A DNA stretch of 5,823 nucleotides from Planctomycetota bacterium (GCA_021778575.1 JAJYCH010000342.1:1-5823), one strand, 5' to 3'. Counted from the first letter of the stretch, positions 1 to 5,768 are shown. A program made the numbers and translations. Notes: generated by a model not told the origin, from the sequence alone.

Positions 1-340
1 CCCAGTCGCCTCCCACGAGCGCCACCAGCAGCGTGCAGGCGAGCTGACGGGGGACGACGCCTTGAGTGGCAGCTTCTTCAAGCACACTCTCGCGGGCCGC
101 GTCCACCCAGGCCTCGATCGCAGATCGCTCGGGGGCCGACTCGGAGGGGCCTGCGACCTCCATGAAGCGCTCGACGGCCGCCTTAGAGCCGAGGTGCGAG
201 AGCTCGGCGCTGCCGGCACCATCGGAGCACGCCGCGGCAAGCGTCGAACCGACGAGACTTCCTACGCAGAAATCCTGACAGGGCTGGCCCGAAGTCGCGT
301 GGGACGTGCCCCGCACGCTGCCGTAGACGAGTTTCCACAT
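1..340 (-). CDS. PP2C-family Ser/Thr protein phosphatase, TerY-P triad type (partial, C-terminus beyond window)
   Basis: This reading frame runs from an ATG at 340-338 off the left edge and gives the first 113 residues. It begins MWKLVYGSVRGTSH, followed by SGQPCQD (residues 17-23), the metal-binding motif DGAGSA (40-45, Asp40) and a hydrophobic CTLLVALVG strand (102-110). These match the start of the PP2C_2 class of metal-dependent Ser/Thr phosphatases that accompany TerY-like VWA proteins. The family removes phosphate from Ser/Thr residues of cytoplasmic proteins using two Mn/Mg ions. No signal peptide or membrane segment is visible. The start lies three bases after the stop of the upstream VWA gene (TGAGCCATG), and no clear ribosome binding site precedes it, so translation is probably coupled to that gene. 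Full members usually have about 250 residues, so more than half is missing. The family call rests on motif order and the VWA neighbour. The remaining metal-binding Asp residues cannot be checked here. Confidence 0.85.
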   Translation of the reverse strand, partial: MWKLVYGSVRGTSHATSGQPCQDFCVGSLVGSTLAAACSDGAGSAELSHLGSKAAVERFMEVAGPSESAPERSAIEAWVDAARESVLEEAATQGVVPRQLACTLLVALVGGDW

Positions 341-343
341 GGC

Positions 344-1096
344 TCAGATGTCGCCCCAGCCGGTGGGGGGCTGTACCGTAAGCTTTTCGCCGGGCGACGA
401 CTGGGAGACCGACTTCATCGATGACGACAGCCAGAGGAACATCTCCCGGAAATTCACGCCCTTCAGCTTGATCGGTGCCCGCGTTGCGATCTGGCCCAAA
501 ATGCTGAAGTCCGATCCCTCGACCCCGACAGAGAAGAATGCGAGCGACTTGGCGGCTTCGCCTTGCTTGACTTGTGCCGCCGCCGACTGCCACTCGTCGG
601 TCGGGCCGCCGTCGGTGATGAGGAGCACCCACGGCCGGTAATAGGAAATGCCGTTGGTGCGGTAAGTGGCCTTGCGTTGTTCGACCATCTGAAGGCCGGT
701 CGAGATCGCTTGCCCCATCGGGGTTCCGCCAGTTGCCTTCAGATTCGGCGGGTGAAAGTTCTCGGCCGTGACGAAATCCTGAGCGACGGTCACGATGCCG
801 CCGAAAGTCACAATCGCAATTTCCGCCCGCTTGCTGGCGAGCGTATCCGCGGCGAGCGTTTCCTTCAGCGCGCGGAGCCCTTCGTTCAGAAGGTCGATCC
901 GGGTGGTTCCCCCTGTGACAACCCGATACGTCCCGCCGTCTCGCTGCACGATCTCGCCGGTATCCTGACCCGCGTCGGCTACAACCGTATCCATCGACCC
1001 GGATACGTCGAGGAGAAGAACACAAGCTACGCGTGGTTCGGGATTTTCGGCGAACTCGCTCGCCTCGAAACCGGCATATTCGGTCTGCTCACTCAT
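344..1096 (-). CDS. TerY-like von Willebrand factor A (VWA) domain protein
   Basis: This 250-residue protein is nearly all one VWA domain. Its metal-ion-dependent adhesion site (MIDAS) is complete: D30-V-S32-G-S34-M after a hydrophobic strand, T122 in the TGGTPMG loop, and D162 in LLITDGGPTDEW. The order and the TGGTP loop fit the TerY group of cytosolic VWA proteins, which act as metal-binding scaffolds beside PP2C phosphatases and kinases. About 30 residues separate DVSGSM from the helix TRIDLLNEGL (residues 65-74). This segment contains QRDGGTYRVVTGG and is longer than in classical TerY. The frame is open upstream to a GTG at 1279, but the 61 extra residues are Arg/Pro-rich and unlike a VWA domain, so I chose the ATG at 1096. 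Only a weak AGG lies ahead of it. The 184-base spacer to the upstream GYF_2 gene shows no obvious promoter or terminator, so one transcript is likely. The PP2C gene follows three bases after the stop. Confidence 0.88.
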   Translation of the reverse strand: MSEQTEYAGFEASEFAENPEPRVACVLLLDVSGSMDTVVADAGQDTGEIVQRDGGTYRVVTGGTTRIDLLNEGLRALKETLAADTLASKRAEIAIVTFGGIVTVAQDFVTAENFHPPNLKATGGTPMGQAISTGLQMVEQRKATYRTNGISYYRPWVLLITDGGPTDEWQSAAAQVKQGEAAKSLAFFSVGVEGSDFSILGQIATRAPIKLKGVNFREMFLWLSSSMKSVSQSSPGEKLTVQPPTGWGDI

Positions 1097-1280
1097 CGGG
1101 ATGGTACCTGAAAAAGGTAAAAGCTCGACATCAAGGCGAACTTGCAACCAATCATACAAGGCGAGCTGGCCAGACCCAAGAGGGTTGAAGGAGGAACGGA
1201 ACGATTGGAGTGCGTATCGTGGCGGTCGCCGTCGAACCGGGCGATACTTCGCGGCTCGGGAAGGAACCGCCCGTCTCACA

Positions 1281-2492
1281 TCACCCCGCGATCTCGAGCC
1301 TCGCTAGATTCCGTCGGAAGACCTCCGGCGCATTCGGATCGGTCGTGATCAGGCCCATCGATGAGCTCGGAACACCGAGGGCGAGGACGCCCAGTCGGAG
1401 GATGGGGATCTGGTAGTTCACCTTGTACCGCCTGTCCGGCTGCCCGTTGACCCTGCTGTGCAGCCAGCGATGCCCGACGACCATCGAGTCGCTGTATCGC
1501 TGCCAGCCCGTGTGCAGGTAATCGACGTGGTCGTGGCCGATTTCCAGTTGGCCGTACGCGACAAGGCGAACATGGCCGCCATCGACGACCACGAACCGCT
1601 CCGGAAGGAAGTAAATCGCGAATCGGTCGAACGACACGCCGCAGACGACGACGTTCGTGCGGATGTTGGGCAACCCGCGACCGAATTTTGCGGCGGGCAG
1701 GTGGCCCATCTGGCCGGTCACGGTGTATTTCCACTGTAGATCGGTCGCCCTCACGCGCAAGGCCCATACGCGGCTGCAACGCGAGAGCGAGCCGAACGCG
1801 TCCCTCAATTCCTTAAATTTCGCATCAATTTCCGGGGCGAGGACGTATCCGATGAAAACCTCGGATCGCTTTGCCTTGTAGATGTGGCCAGCAATCAGGA
1901 TTACCAGGATTGCCGCCAGCTTCAGAACACCTGAAGTCGGATTGGGCGACTCCCCGAAGTCCGCCAAGGCCCAGATGCCACCCGCGACGATCACTACAAG
2001 CGCGAACGCGACGTACCAATCGAGCCTTCCCATAGCCGACTGGAGTTCCTTCTCGTACTCCTCTTCTGAGACGCTCGCCGGCCGCTTGTTCGCGAAATCG
2101 TAGCGAGCCCTCGAGATGCCCTTCGGGCCGACCTCAGTGACGATGAATCCATTCCATGGGCGGGTCAGCTTGATCCACCAGAGTCGTGACTTTTGAACCA
2201 AGGGCCACGCGTCCTTGAACCACGTTTCCCCTCCTTTGAAAATGTCGAGAAACAGTGCTAGCGAGCCTTCGTGAGTCGAATCAGTGTGTGAACCAGCTGC
2301 CGGTACGACCGGCGTCGCTATTGCGGCGGACGGGAATAGGTCCGGGACCTTGGCGGCGAGCGTCCACTTCTCCTGCGTCGAGCTTAATTCCCAGGAAGGC
2401 AGGATCCTCCCCTCGTAGGCCGCCTGTTTTATGTCTTCAACGCTGAACGGCCCGGCCACCCTACCTTTGGTATCGCGCACGTAATATTTCAT
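1281..2492 (-). CDS. GYF_2-domain membrane protein of unknown function
   Basis: This is a 403-residue protein of three parts. Residues 3-53 match a GYF_2 domain: YYVRDTKGRVAGPFS, then a short helix, a Gly-Arg-Ile-Leu-Pro turn and a W-x-L-A-A ending. Bacterial GYF_2 domains usually sit at the end of membrane proteins and are thought to bind peptides. Two hydrophobic segments follow, about 159-178 (YVAFALVVIVAGGIWALADF) and 189-205, with a charged loop rich in Glu/Lys before the first. The C-terminal part (about 240-403) has LPNIRTNVVV, a YFLPERFVVVDGG strand pair, and PDRRYKVNYQIPILRLG. From memory these resemble a domain seen in many uncharacterised bacterial proteins (pattern YFLPD-LLV...DRRF-NNRQ-P). 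I cannot verify that name here. The ATG at 2492 places the GYF_2 domain right at the N-terminus and is the best start, although no good ribosome binding site precedes it. It is probably the first gene of the cluster with the VWA and PP2C genes, and may anchor that signalling pair at the membrane. Confidence 0.85.
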   Translation of the reverse strand: MKYYVRDTKGRVAGPFSVEDIKQAAYEGRILPSWELSSTQEKWTLAAKVPDLFPSAAIATPVVPAAGSHTDSTHEGSLALFLDIFKGGETWFKDAWPLVQKSRLWWIKLTRPWNGFIVTEVGPKGISRARYDFANKRPASVSEEEYEKELQSAMGRLDWYVAFALVVIVAGGIWALADFGESPNPTSGVLKLAAILVILIAGHIYKAKRSEVFIGYVLAPEIDAKFKELRDAFGSLSRCSRVWALRVRATDLQWKYTVTGQMGHLPAAKFGRGLPNIRTNVVVCGVSFDRFAIYFLPERFVVVDGGHVRLVAYGQLEIGHDHVDYLHTGWQRYSDSMVVGHRWLHSRVNGQPDRRYKVNYQIPILRLGVLALGVPSSSMGLITTDPNAPEVFRRNLARLEIAG

Positions 2493-2563
2493 CTATTGTT
2501 AGGCATCAGGTTAGTCTCGGGAGAGGTTGCCGCTCAGGATTAACCATCTTTCCGCAACGGCTG

Positions 2564-2797
2564 TCACGAAGCAAGGCGCCGCACGAGGCAGGGGAACACG
2601 GTGACGTTCAAGACGGCGGCCGAGGCCGAAGGCAAGTTATGATTCGAGCTGAATTTGCCCTCGACAGAGACCTTGATGAACCTCAAGGCCACCCCGTCGC
2701 TATGGCTCTTGGTAATGAAGGCCTTCCAGTAGCTGAACCCAGATCCGGTGTCGTCGTGGATGAGCCCGGACCACTGAGTGAACCTGCATCCAAGGAT
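2564..2797 (-). pseudogene. Possible gene remnant, protein-like frame without start codon
   Basis: A 77-codon open stretch on the minus strand ends in TGA at 2566-2564, about 70 bases before the GYF_2 gene. The translation includes GSGFSYWKAFITKSH, then GVALRFIKVSVEGKF, and ends in VTVFPCLVRRLAS. The alternating hydrophobic pattern and GC-rich third codon positions look more like former coding sequence than chance. There is no ATG, GTG or TTG in frame, and the frame is closed upstream by several TGA codons that fall inside a repeat (2777-2814). One reading is the 3' end of a gene whose front was replaced by the repeat. I recognise no family, and a chance frame in GC-rich DNA is a real alternative. 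Confidence 0.25.
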
Positions 2798-2814
2798 TCA
2801 CTGTCAGGTTCACT
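2777..2814. repeat. 10-bp perfect inverted repeat with 18-base loop
   Basis: AGTGAACCTG at 2777-2786 is the exact reverse complement of CAGGTTCACT at 2805-2814. A further related motif (ATTCACTG) sits in the loop, so the unit TTCACT occurs three times in under 40 bases in both orientations. It overlaps the outer end of the left copy of the longer repeat at 2794-2865. It is not followed by a T run, so a terminator is not supported. A protein binding site or element end is more likely. Confidence 0.6.
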
Positions 2815-2865
2815 GAACGCAAGTCGCTTTTTCAAATGCAGTGGGTGTAACCCGTCGCCCGCTCC
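2794..2865 (+). repeat. Diverged repeat, left copy (inverted relative to 3163-3231)
   Basis: Reading left to right, this copy has two TTCAC motifs, then CTTTTTCAAATGCAG, then a 24-base core at 2842-2865 ending CGTCGCCCGCTCC. The same order appears on the opposite strand at 3231-3163. The 24-base cores agree at 22 positions. The outer halves align only loosely and need small gaps. The two copies face inward like terminal inverted repeats. Confidence 0.6.
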
Positions 2866-3162
2866 AATGAGTTCGTAATTTAACAATGACTTACGACGAT
2901 CCTTTTGAGTCGAAGAGGGCGATTCTGCGCAATCATTCCCATCACTGAAACGATGTATTCAGCCGGGATAGACTGGGAAGAGAAGTTTCGCAGAGCTTCG
3001 ATCGGAGAATTCGGCGTAAAATGAAGTCTTGGACTATGCAGGGCAATGAGTTAGAACGACTCGCACCTTCAGGTAGGCAACAAACACGTTTTCCTAACGA
3101 TCAGAGCCGATTATTCGTCGTAAAGATTTTAAGTTAAGGCAATTGCGACGAGCAATCCAGGG

Positions 3163-3231
3163 GGAGCGGGCGGCGGGTTTCACCCAAATGCAGTTGTGCA
3201 TAAAAACTGTACGAGTGAACGAGGTGAACCC
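3163..3231 (-). repeat. Diverged repeat, right copy (inverted relative to 2794-2865)
   Basis: Read on the minus strand from 3231, this copy shows GGGTTCACC and GTTCACTCG, a TTTTTATGCACAACTGCAT stretch, and then the core at 3186-3163. The core differs from the left copy only at two positions (A for T and C for T). The 297 bases between the copies are less GC-rich and contain no recognisable gene. Together the pair could be the ends of a non-autonomous mobile element of about 440 bp, or two independent copies of a dispersed intergenic repeat. Confidence 0.6.
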
Positions 3232-3491
3232 TTTGGTCAAGGTCCGCAAACTCCCATCACGAGGAGCTCGCAACTTCGCAGTTAGACCGAGAAGCGTTCA
3301 ATCGACCTAAGCTTGGGCCGTTTGTAGCCCTGTCGATCAAACTCTCGGGTCTCGCGTCGGAAAGAGCCTTATCCGCGATCATCCAACGCATGAGGACGCG
3401 GGTCTGGTTGTCGGGGGAAACCTTTGGAGGCGTGGTCCAAGGCGAGTGAAAATCTCTTCCCAGTCCCGACCGAAGCATGTCCGGTTCATCG

Positions 3492-3495
3492 CTAG
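3492..3495. repeat. CTAG at the left edge of the IS5-family element
   Basis: This CTAG directly precedes the left inverted repeat and is matched by CTAG at 4341-4344 after the right one, as expected for a 4-bp target duplication of the IS5 superfamily. A 2-bp duplication (TA) with 1-2 extra bases of inverted repeat on each side would fit the same bases. Confidence 0.7.
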
Positions 3496-3511
3496 GTAGT
3501 GTTGACAATCA
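3496..3511 (+). repeat. IS5-family left terminal inverted repeat
   Basis: GTAGTGTTGACAATCA is an exact reverse complement of 4325-4340. The match extends outward through the flanking CTAG, giving 20 bp in all. Confidence 0.9.
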
Positions 3512-3520
3512 TCTTGTCAA
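3502..3520. repeat. Hairpin-forming sequence at the IS5 left end
   Basis: TTGACAA (3502-3508) and TTGTCAA (3514-3520) are perfect complements around a 5-base loop, partly inside the left inverted repeat. The right end lacks the second arm, so the two ends differ. The position suits a transposase binding site or a barrier to reading in from outside. Both are inference. Confidence 0.5.
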
Positions 3521-3561
3521 AGCTGGGGCATCCGGGTAATCCGGGAGGATCTGACACCCAC

Positions 3562-3567
3562 GGAGGT
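3562..3567 (+). promoter_or_regulatory. Ribosome binding site of the IS5-family transposase
   Basis: GGAGGT lies five bases before the ATG at 3573 and fixes that start. It is much stronger than anything ahead of the three minus-strand signalling genes. Confidence 0.75.
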
Positions 3568-3572
3568 CTCTC

Positions 3573-4327
3573 ATGGCTCGCCGCTTTGAGATGACGGATG
3601 AACAGTGGATTCGCATCGAACATCTCCTCCCCGGGCGGGCCGATACTCCTGGCGCCACCGCCAAGGATAACCGTCTCTTCGTTGACGCGGTGCTCTGGAT
3701 CGCACGCACCGGGGCCGGCTGGCGCGACCTGCCCGAGCGGTTCGGCGAGTGGAACAGCACCTTCCAGCGGTTCAATCGCTGGGCCAAGTCCGGTGTCTGG
3801 GCCAAGGTCATGGAGGCCCTTGGCGACGACCCCTACCTGGAGCATCTGCTGATCAATTCGACCGTCATCCGGGCCCACCAGCACTCCGCCGGCGCTCAAA
3901 AAAAAGCGGCGAGCAGGCCCTCGGACGCTCGCGTGGGGGGATGAGCACCAAGATCCATGTCGCCGTCGATGCCTTGGGCAACCCGTTGAGATTGATCGCC
4001 ACGGCCGGTCAGGTCGCCGACGTGACCCAGGGGGAGGCGTTGGTGTCGGGACTCGAGGTCGAACATGTGATCGCCGACAAAGGGTAAGACAGTGACAAGC
4101 TGGTCGGGGCGATCGAGGCGGGAGGAGCGAAGGCGGTGATCCCGCCGAAGTCGAACCGCAAGAAACCGCGTGAGTATGATAAGCATTTGTACAAAGAGCG
4201 GAATCTGGTCGAGAGGTTCCTGAACAAGGTCAAGAACTGCCAGCGGGTGGCGACCCGATACGAGAAGACCGCCCGCAACTACATGGCATTCTGGCAGTTA
4301 GCCTCGATCATGGTCCTCCTCGCCTGA
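3573..4327 (+). pseudogene. IS5-family transposase, frameshifted and with in-frame stop
   Basis: The first frame (3573-3944) starts MARRFEMTDEQWIRIEHLLP and contains the helix-turn-helix-like part GAGWRDLPERFGEWNS. The second frame, entered by a -1 shift at the A run 3898-3905, continues SGEQALGRSRGGMSTKIH to the DDE core. The joined product would have 251 residues, the normal size for the group. DDE residues: the first position is Asn95 (LLINSTVIRAHQH) where the family has Asp; the second is Asp169 (IADKG); Glu214 lies in RNLVERF. Codon 172, right after IADKG, is TAA (4085-4087) where the family has Tyr (GYDS). After it the frame runs clean to TGA at 4325. The frameshift alone could be programmed, but the Asp-to-Asn change and the nonsense codon show a dead enzyme. 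All three lesions together leave little doubt that it is inactive. Confidence 0.9.
3898..3905 (+). other. A8 slippery site, likely programmed -1 frameshift
   Basis: Eight adenines lie in frame as CAA AAA AAA before GCG, so both decoding tRNAs can re-pair one base back (A AAA AAA). The -1 product continues with the conserved GEQALGRSRGG segment, whereas the unshifted frame stops at 3942-3944. Many IS427-group elements make their transposase this way, so this is probably a normal feature of the element rather than damage. Confidence 0.7.
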
Positions 4328-4340
4328 TTGTCAACACTAC
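4325..4340 (-). repeat. IS5-family right terminal inverted repeat
   Basis: This is the exact complement of 3496-3511. The transposase stop codon TGA forms its first three bases. Confidence 0.9.
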
Positions 4341-4344
4341 CTAG
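4341..4344. repeat. CTAG shared by both insertion sequences
   Basis: This single CTAG is at once the right flank of the IS5-family element and the left flank of the IS701-family element. The matching copies are at 3492-3495 and 5818-5821. Confidence 0.8.
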
Positions 4345-4373
4345 TACTACTCCGTAGGAGCATGCGAACAGTA
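4345..4373 (+). repeat. IS701-family left terminal inverted repeat
   Basis: It matches 5817-5789 on the other strand at 26 of 29 positions; mismatches are at 20, 21 and 23. Each repeat contains a small internal palindrome, CTCC-GTA-GGAG (4350-4360 here). Confidence 0.9.
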
Positions 4374-4493
4374 ATTTTGCCCTGTCAACGGCCTACGGCG
4401 GCAGTGATTCGGCGAGCGGACAAGCTTGACAGCCGCGACGACAACGCGGGGCCAGCAACTCCTGCAACGCCCGGCGAATTCCAGGCACCGTGA

Positions 4494-5762
4494 TCACCGG
4501 CGCGGTCGCCCCTTTTTTCCCGGTGTGACCGGGATGGGCTCGATCTGCAGTCGTTCCAATGCCAGGAACCCGAAGGCCAGCATCACCAGGCAGGCGTGGT
4601 GGTGGAATCCTCGCCACGACCGGCCCTCGAAATGATCCAGGCCGAGTTCTTCTTTCATCTGCTGATATCCCTGCTCCACCGGCCAGCGGCTCCGCCAGAG
4701 CAACACGCCCCGCTCCTTCGTCGTGTCGGCCGGCAGGTTCGAGAAGGCATACTTGATCGTCCCGTCGGCCTGCTCCTCGATCAGCAGCCAGATCGGCCCG
4801 GCCCCGGCGCAATCGCCTGTGGCCCAGCCCTGCGCCGGCCAGGCCCTCGTCCAGGAGAACTGGCCCTTCAGGTCCGCCTTGGTGCCGCGACGCCAGGTCA
4901 TCTCCTCGCGTGGCAGCCGCGTGGCCAGATCCTTCAGGCTCGCCGGGCGGGGAGAGTCCTCGGCCAGGCGGGGCCGAGTCCGAGGGCGGCCGGCCCGCGA
5001 GGGCTCCGGCTCGACCCAGCGAGGTTCCTCGGTGAAGACGACCATGTCCCCGGTCACCCCCACGACATAGGACAAGCCCCGCTCGCGGAGGCCGTCACGG
5101 AAGGCCTCGGAGACCCCATAGCCCGCGTCGGCCACCACGACCCGGCCGGGCAGTCCCTCGCCACGGACCTGATCGAGCAACTCCAGAGCAATCTCCCCCT
5201 TGGTCTTCAACCGGCGAGATGAAGGCGGGACGCCGGCCTTGTCCAGGCGGTCGGCGTCGCCGAGCCAGGACTCGGGCAGGTAGAGCCGCATGGCCAGGGG
5301 ACAATGCCCCTTGGGAGCGGCGTAATGGACGCTGACGGCGGACTGGCAGTTGGCCTTCTTGCCCAACGCCCCGCAGTACTGACGCTGGACGCCGACGGAG
5401 TGCTTGCCCTGCTTGGGGAAGGTGGTGTCGTCGATGACGAAGACGGCCTCGGGGTCGGCCAGGCTCCGGGCCATGAGGGCGCGGTAGCGTCGCCAGACGG
5501 GTTGCTCGTCCCAGTCGGCCTGGTTGACGAAGTTCTGGAGGCATTGATCGGGATTCTTGACCCGGAGTTGGGACGGCAGGTCGACGCGGCCGACCAGCGG
5601 CTCGATGCTCTTGCGCTCGCCGTCCTGGAGCAAACCGCAGAGGTAGACGAGCGACCAATCGGCCTGGCGGGCCAGGGGAAAGTCGTCGCGGAAGACCTCG
5701 GCGTAGGCTTCGAGGCGGGAGAGGACGCCGGGTGAGAGCGTGGGAGTGAATGTTCGGTTCAT
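4494..5762 (-). CDS. IS701-family transposase (422 aa; 456 aa with -1 frameshift to 4393)
   Basis: This DDE transposase of the IS4-like superfamily cuts and joins the element's ends. Visible signatures are VIDDTTFPKQGKHSVGVQRQY (109-129, catalytic Asp111 or Asp112), the QYCG..GKKANCQ segment typical of IS701, Asp212 in VVVADAGYG, and R359-x3-E363-x6-K370 in the C-terminal signature, with Glu363 the likely catalytic Glu. The signature's usual Tyr before the Arg is Trp356. The unshifted frame ends TPGKKGRPRR and stops at 4494. The -1 frame from the slippery site at 4518-4512 goes on for 39 residues including ITVPGIRRALQELLAP and two Cys pairs, and stops at 4393-4395. That tail is what I remember as the normal IS701 C-terminus, so full function may need frameshifting, or the gene has a recent indel. 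The ATG at 5762 fits the family N-terminus and has no ribosome binding site. Confidence 0.9.
   Translation of the reverse strand: MNRTFTPTLSPGVLSRLEAYAEVFRDDFPLARQADWSLVYLCGLLQDGERKSIEPLVGRVDLPSQLRVKNPDQCLQNFVNQADWDEQPVWRRYRALMARSLADPEAVFVIDDTTFPKQGKHSVGVQRQYCGALGKKANCQSAVSVHYAAPKGHCPLAMRLYLPESWLGDADRLDKAGVPPSSRRLKTKGEIALELLDQVRGEGLPGRVVVADAGYGVSEAFRDGLRERGLSYVVGVTGDMVVFTEEPRWVEPEPSRAGRPRTRPRLAEDSPRPASLKDLATRLPREEMTWRRGTKADLKGQFSWTRAWPAQGWATGDCAGAGPIWLLIEEQADGTIKYAFSNLPADTTKERGVLLWRSRWPVEQGYQQMKEELGLDHFEGRSWRGFHHHACLVMLAFGFLALERLQIEPIPVTPGKKGRPRR
4512..4518 (-). other. A AAA AAG slippery heptamer in the IS701 transposase gene
   Basis: On the coding strand the bases read GGA AAA AAG GGG in frame, which gives a classical -1 heptamer like that of dnaX. 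A -1 shift leads into the 39-codon conserved tail. About 26 bases downstream, GCCTGG and CCGGGC can pair around a 6-base loop (one G-U pair). This is somewhat far for a standard stimulator. A one-base indel in the homopolymer, or a sequencing error, would look the same. Confidence 0.5.
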
Positions 5763-5768
5763 CCGACG

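Larger units (their letters stand above)
2493..3491. other. Gene-poor spacer, about 1 kb
   Basis: No intact, recognisable gene lies between the GYF_2 gene and the first insertion sequence. The stretch from about 2870 to 3160 is visibly poorer in G+C than the flanking genes and has stops in all frames at short intervals. What it does hold is listed separately: a start-less protein-like frame, a 10-bp inverted repeat, and two diverged inverted copies of a repeat. No tRNA or rRNA was seen. The promoter of the minus-strand signalling cluster must lie here, upstream of 2492, but no convincing -35/-10 pair could be picked. Confidence 0.6.
3496..4340 (+). mobile_element. IS5-family insertion sequence (IS427-like group), inactive copy
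   Basis: The element is 845 bp long and bounded by perfect 16-bp terminal inverted repeats (GTAGTGTTGACAATCA and its complement). CTAG stands on both sides. It holds one transposase locus on the plus strand that nearly fills it, and the stop codon of that locus lies inside the right inverted repeat. Length, repeat sequence, and a transposase split by a -1 frameshift in an A run all fit the IS427-like group. The transposase carries two disabling changes, so this copy can move only if supplied with enzyme in trans. The ends themselves are intact. Confidence 0.88.

Noticed and set aside
183..1025. 280-codon open frame on the minus strand overlapping the VWA and PP2C genes
   Set aside because: Its product is Arg-rich and low in complexity, and it lies out of frame with two genes that carry full family motifs. 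It is a GC-rich shadow.
1097..1279. N-terminal extension of the VWA protein from a GTG at 1279
   Set aside because: The 61 added residues are Arg/Pro-rich, not VWA-like, and the GTG has no ribosome binding site. The ATG at 1096 gives a compact domain.
2498..2504. GTTAGGC, resembling an integron attC core site
   Set aside because: No partner core at a suitable distance and orientation, and no integrase or cassette layout. A 7-base match is expected by chance.
2639..2886. Two overlapping small open frames (79 aa plus, 67 aa minus)
   Set aside because: They lie antisense or offset to each other, cross the repeats, and show no family pattern or ribosome binding site.
3021..3137. 38-codon plus-strand frame beginning MKSWTMQGNELERL, after a 23-codon frame that overlaps it at ATGA
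   Set aside because: The arrangement looks operon-like, but both are very short, lack ribosome binding sites and resemble nothing known. Chance is likely in this lower-GC stretch.
3257..3508. 83-codon minus-strand frame starting inside the IS5 left inverted repeat
   Set aside because: The start codon is supplied by the insertion sequence and the product has no recognisable pattern. A second frame here from 3489 (containing RDWEEIFTRLGPRL) faintly recalls the start of a sigma factor, but it stops after about 36 codons.
4494..5735. Several long plus- and minus-strand frames overlapping the IS701 transposase (such as 4596-5222, 5095-5778 and 5304-5735)
   Set aside because: All are shadows of the transposase in high-GC DNA. 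Only the 4393-4512 part of the -1 frame has support.
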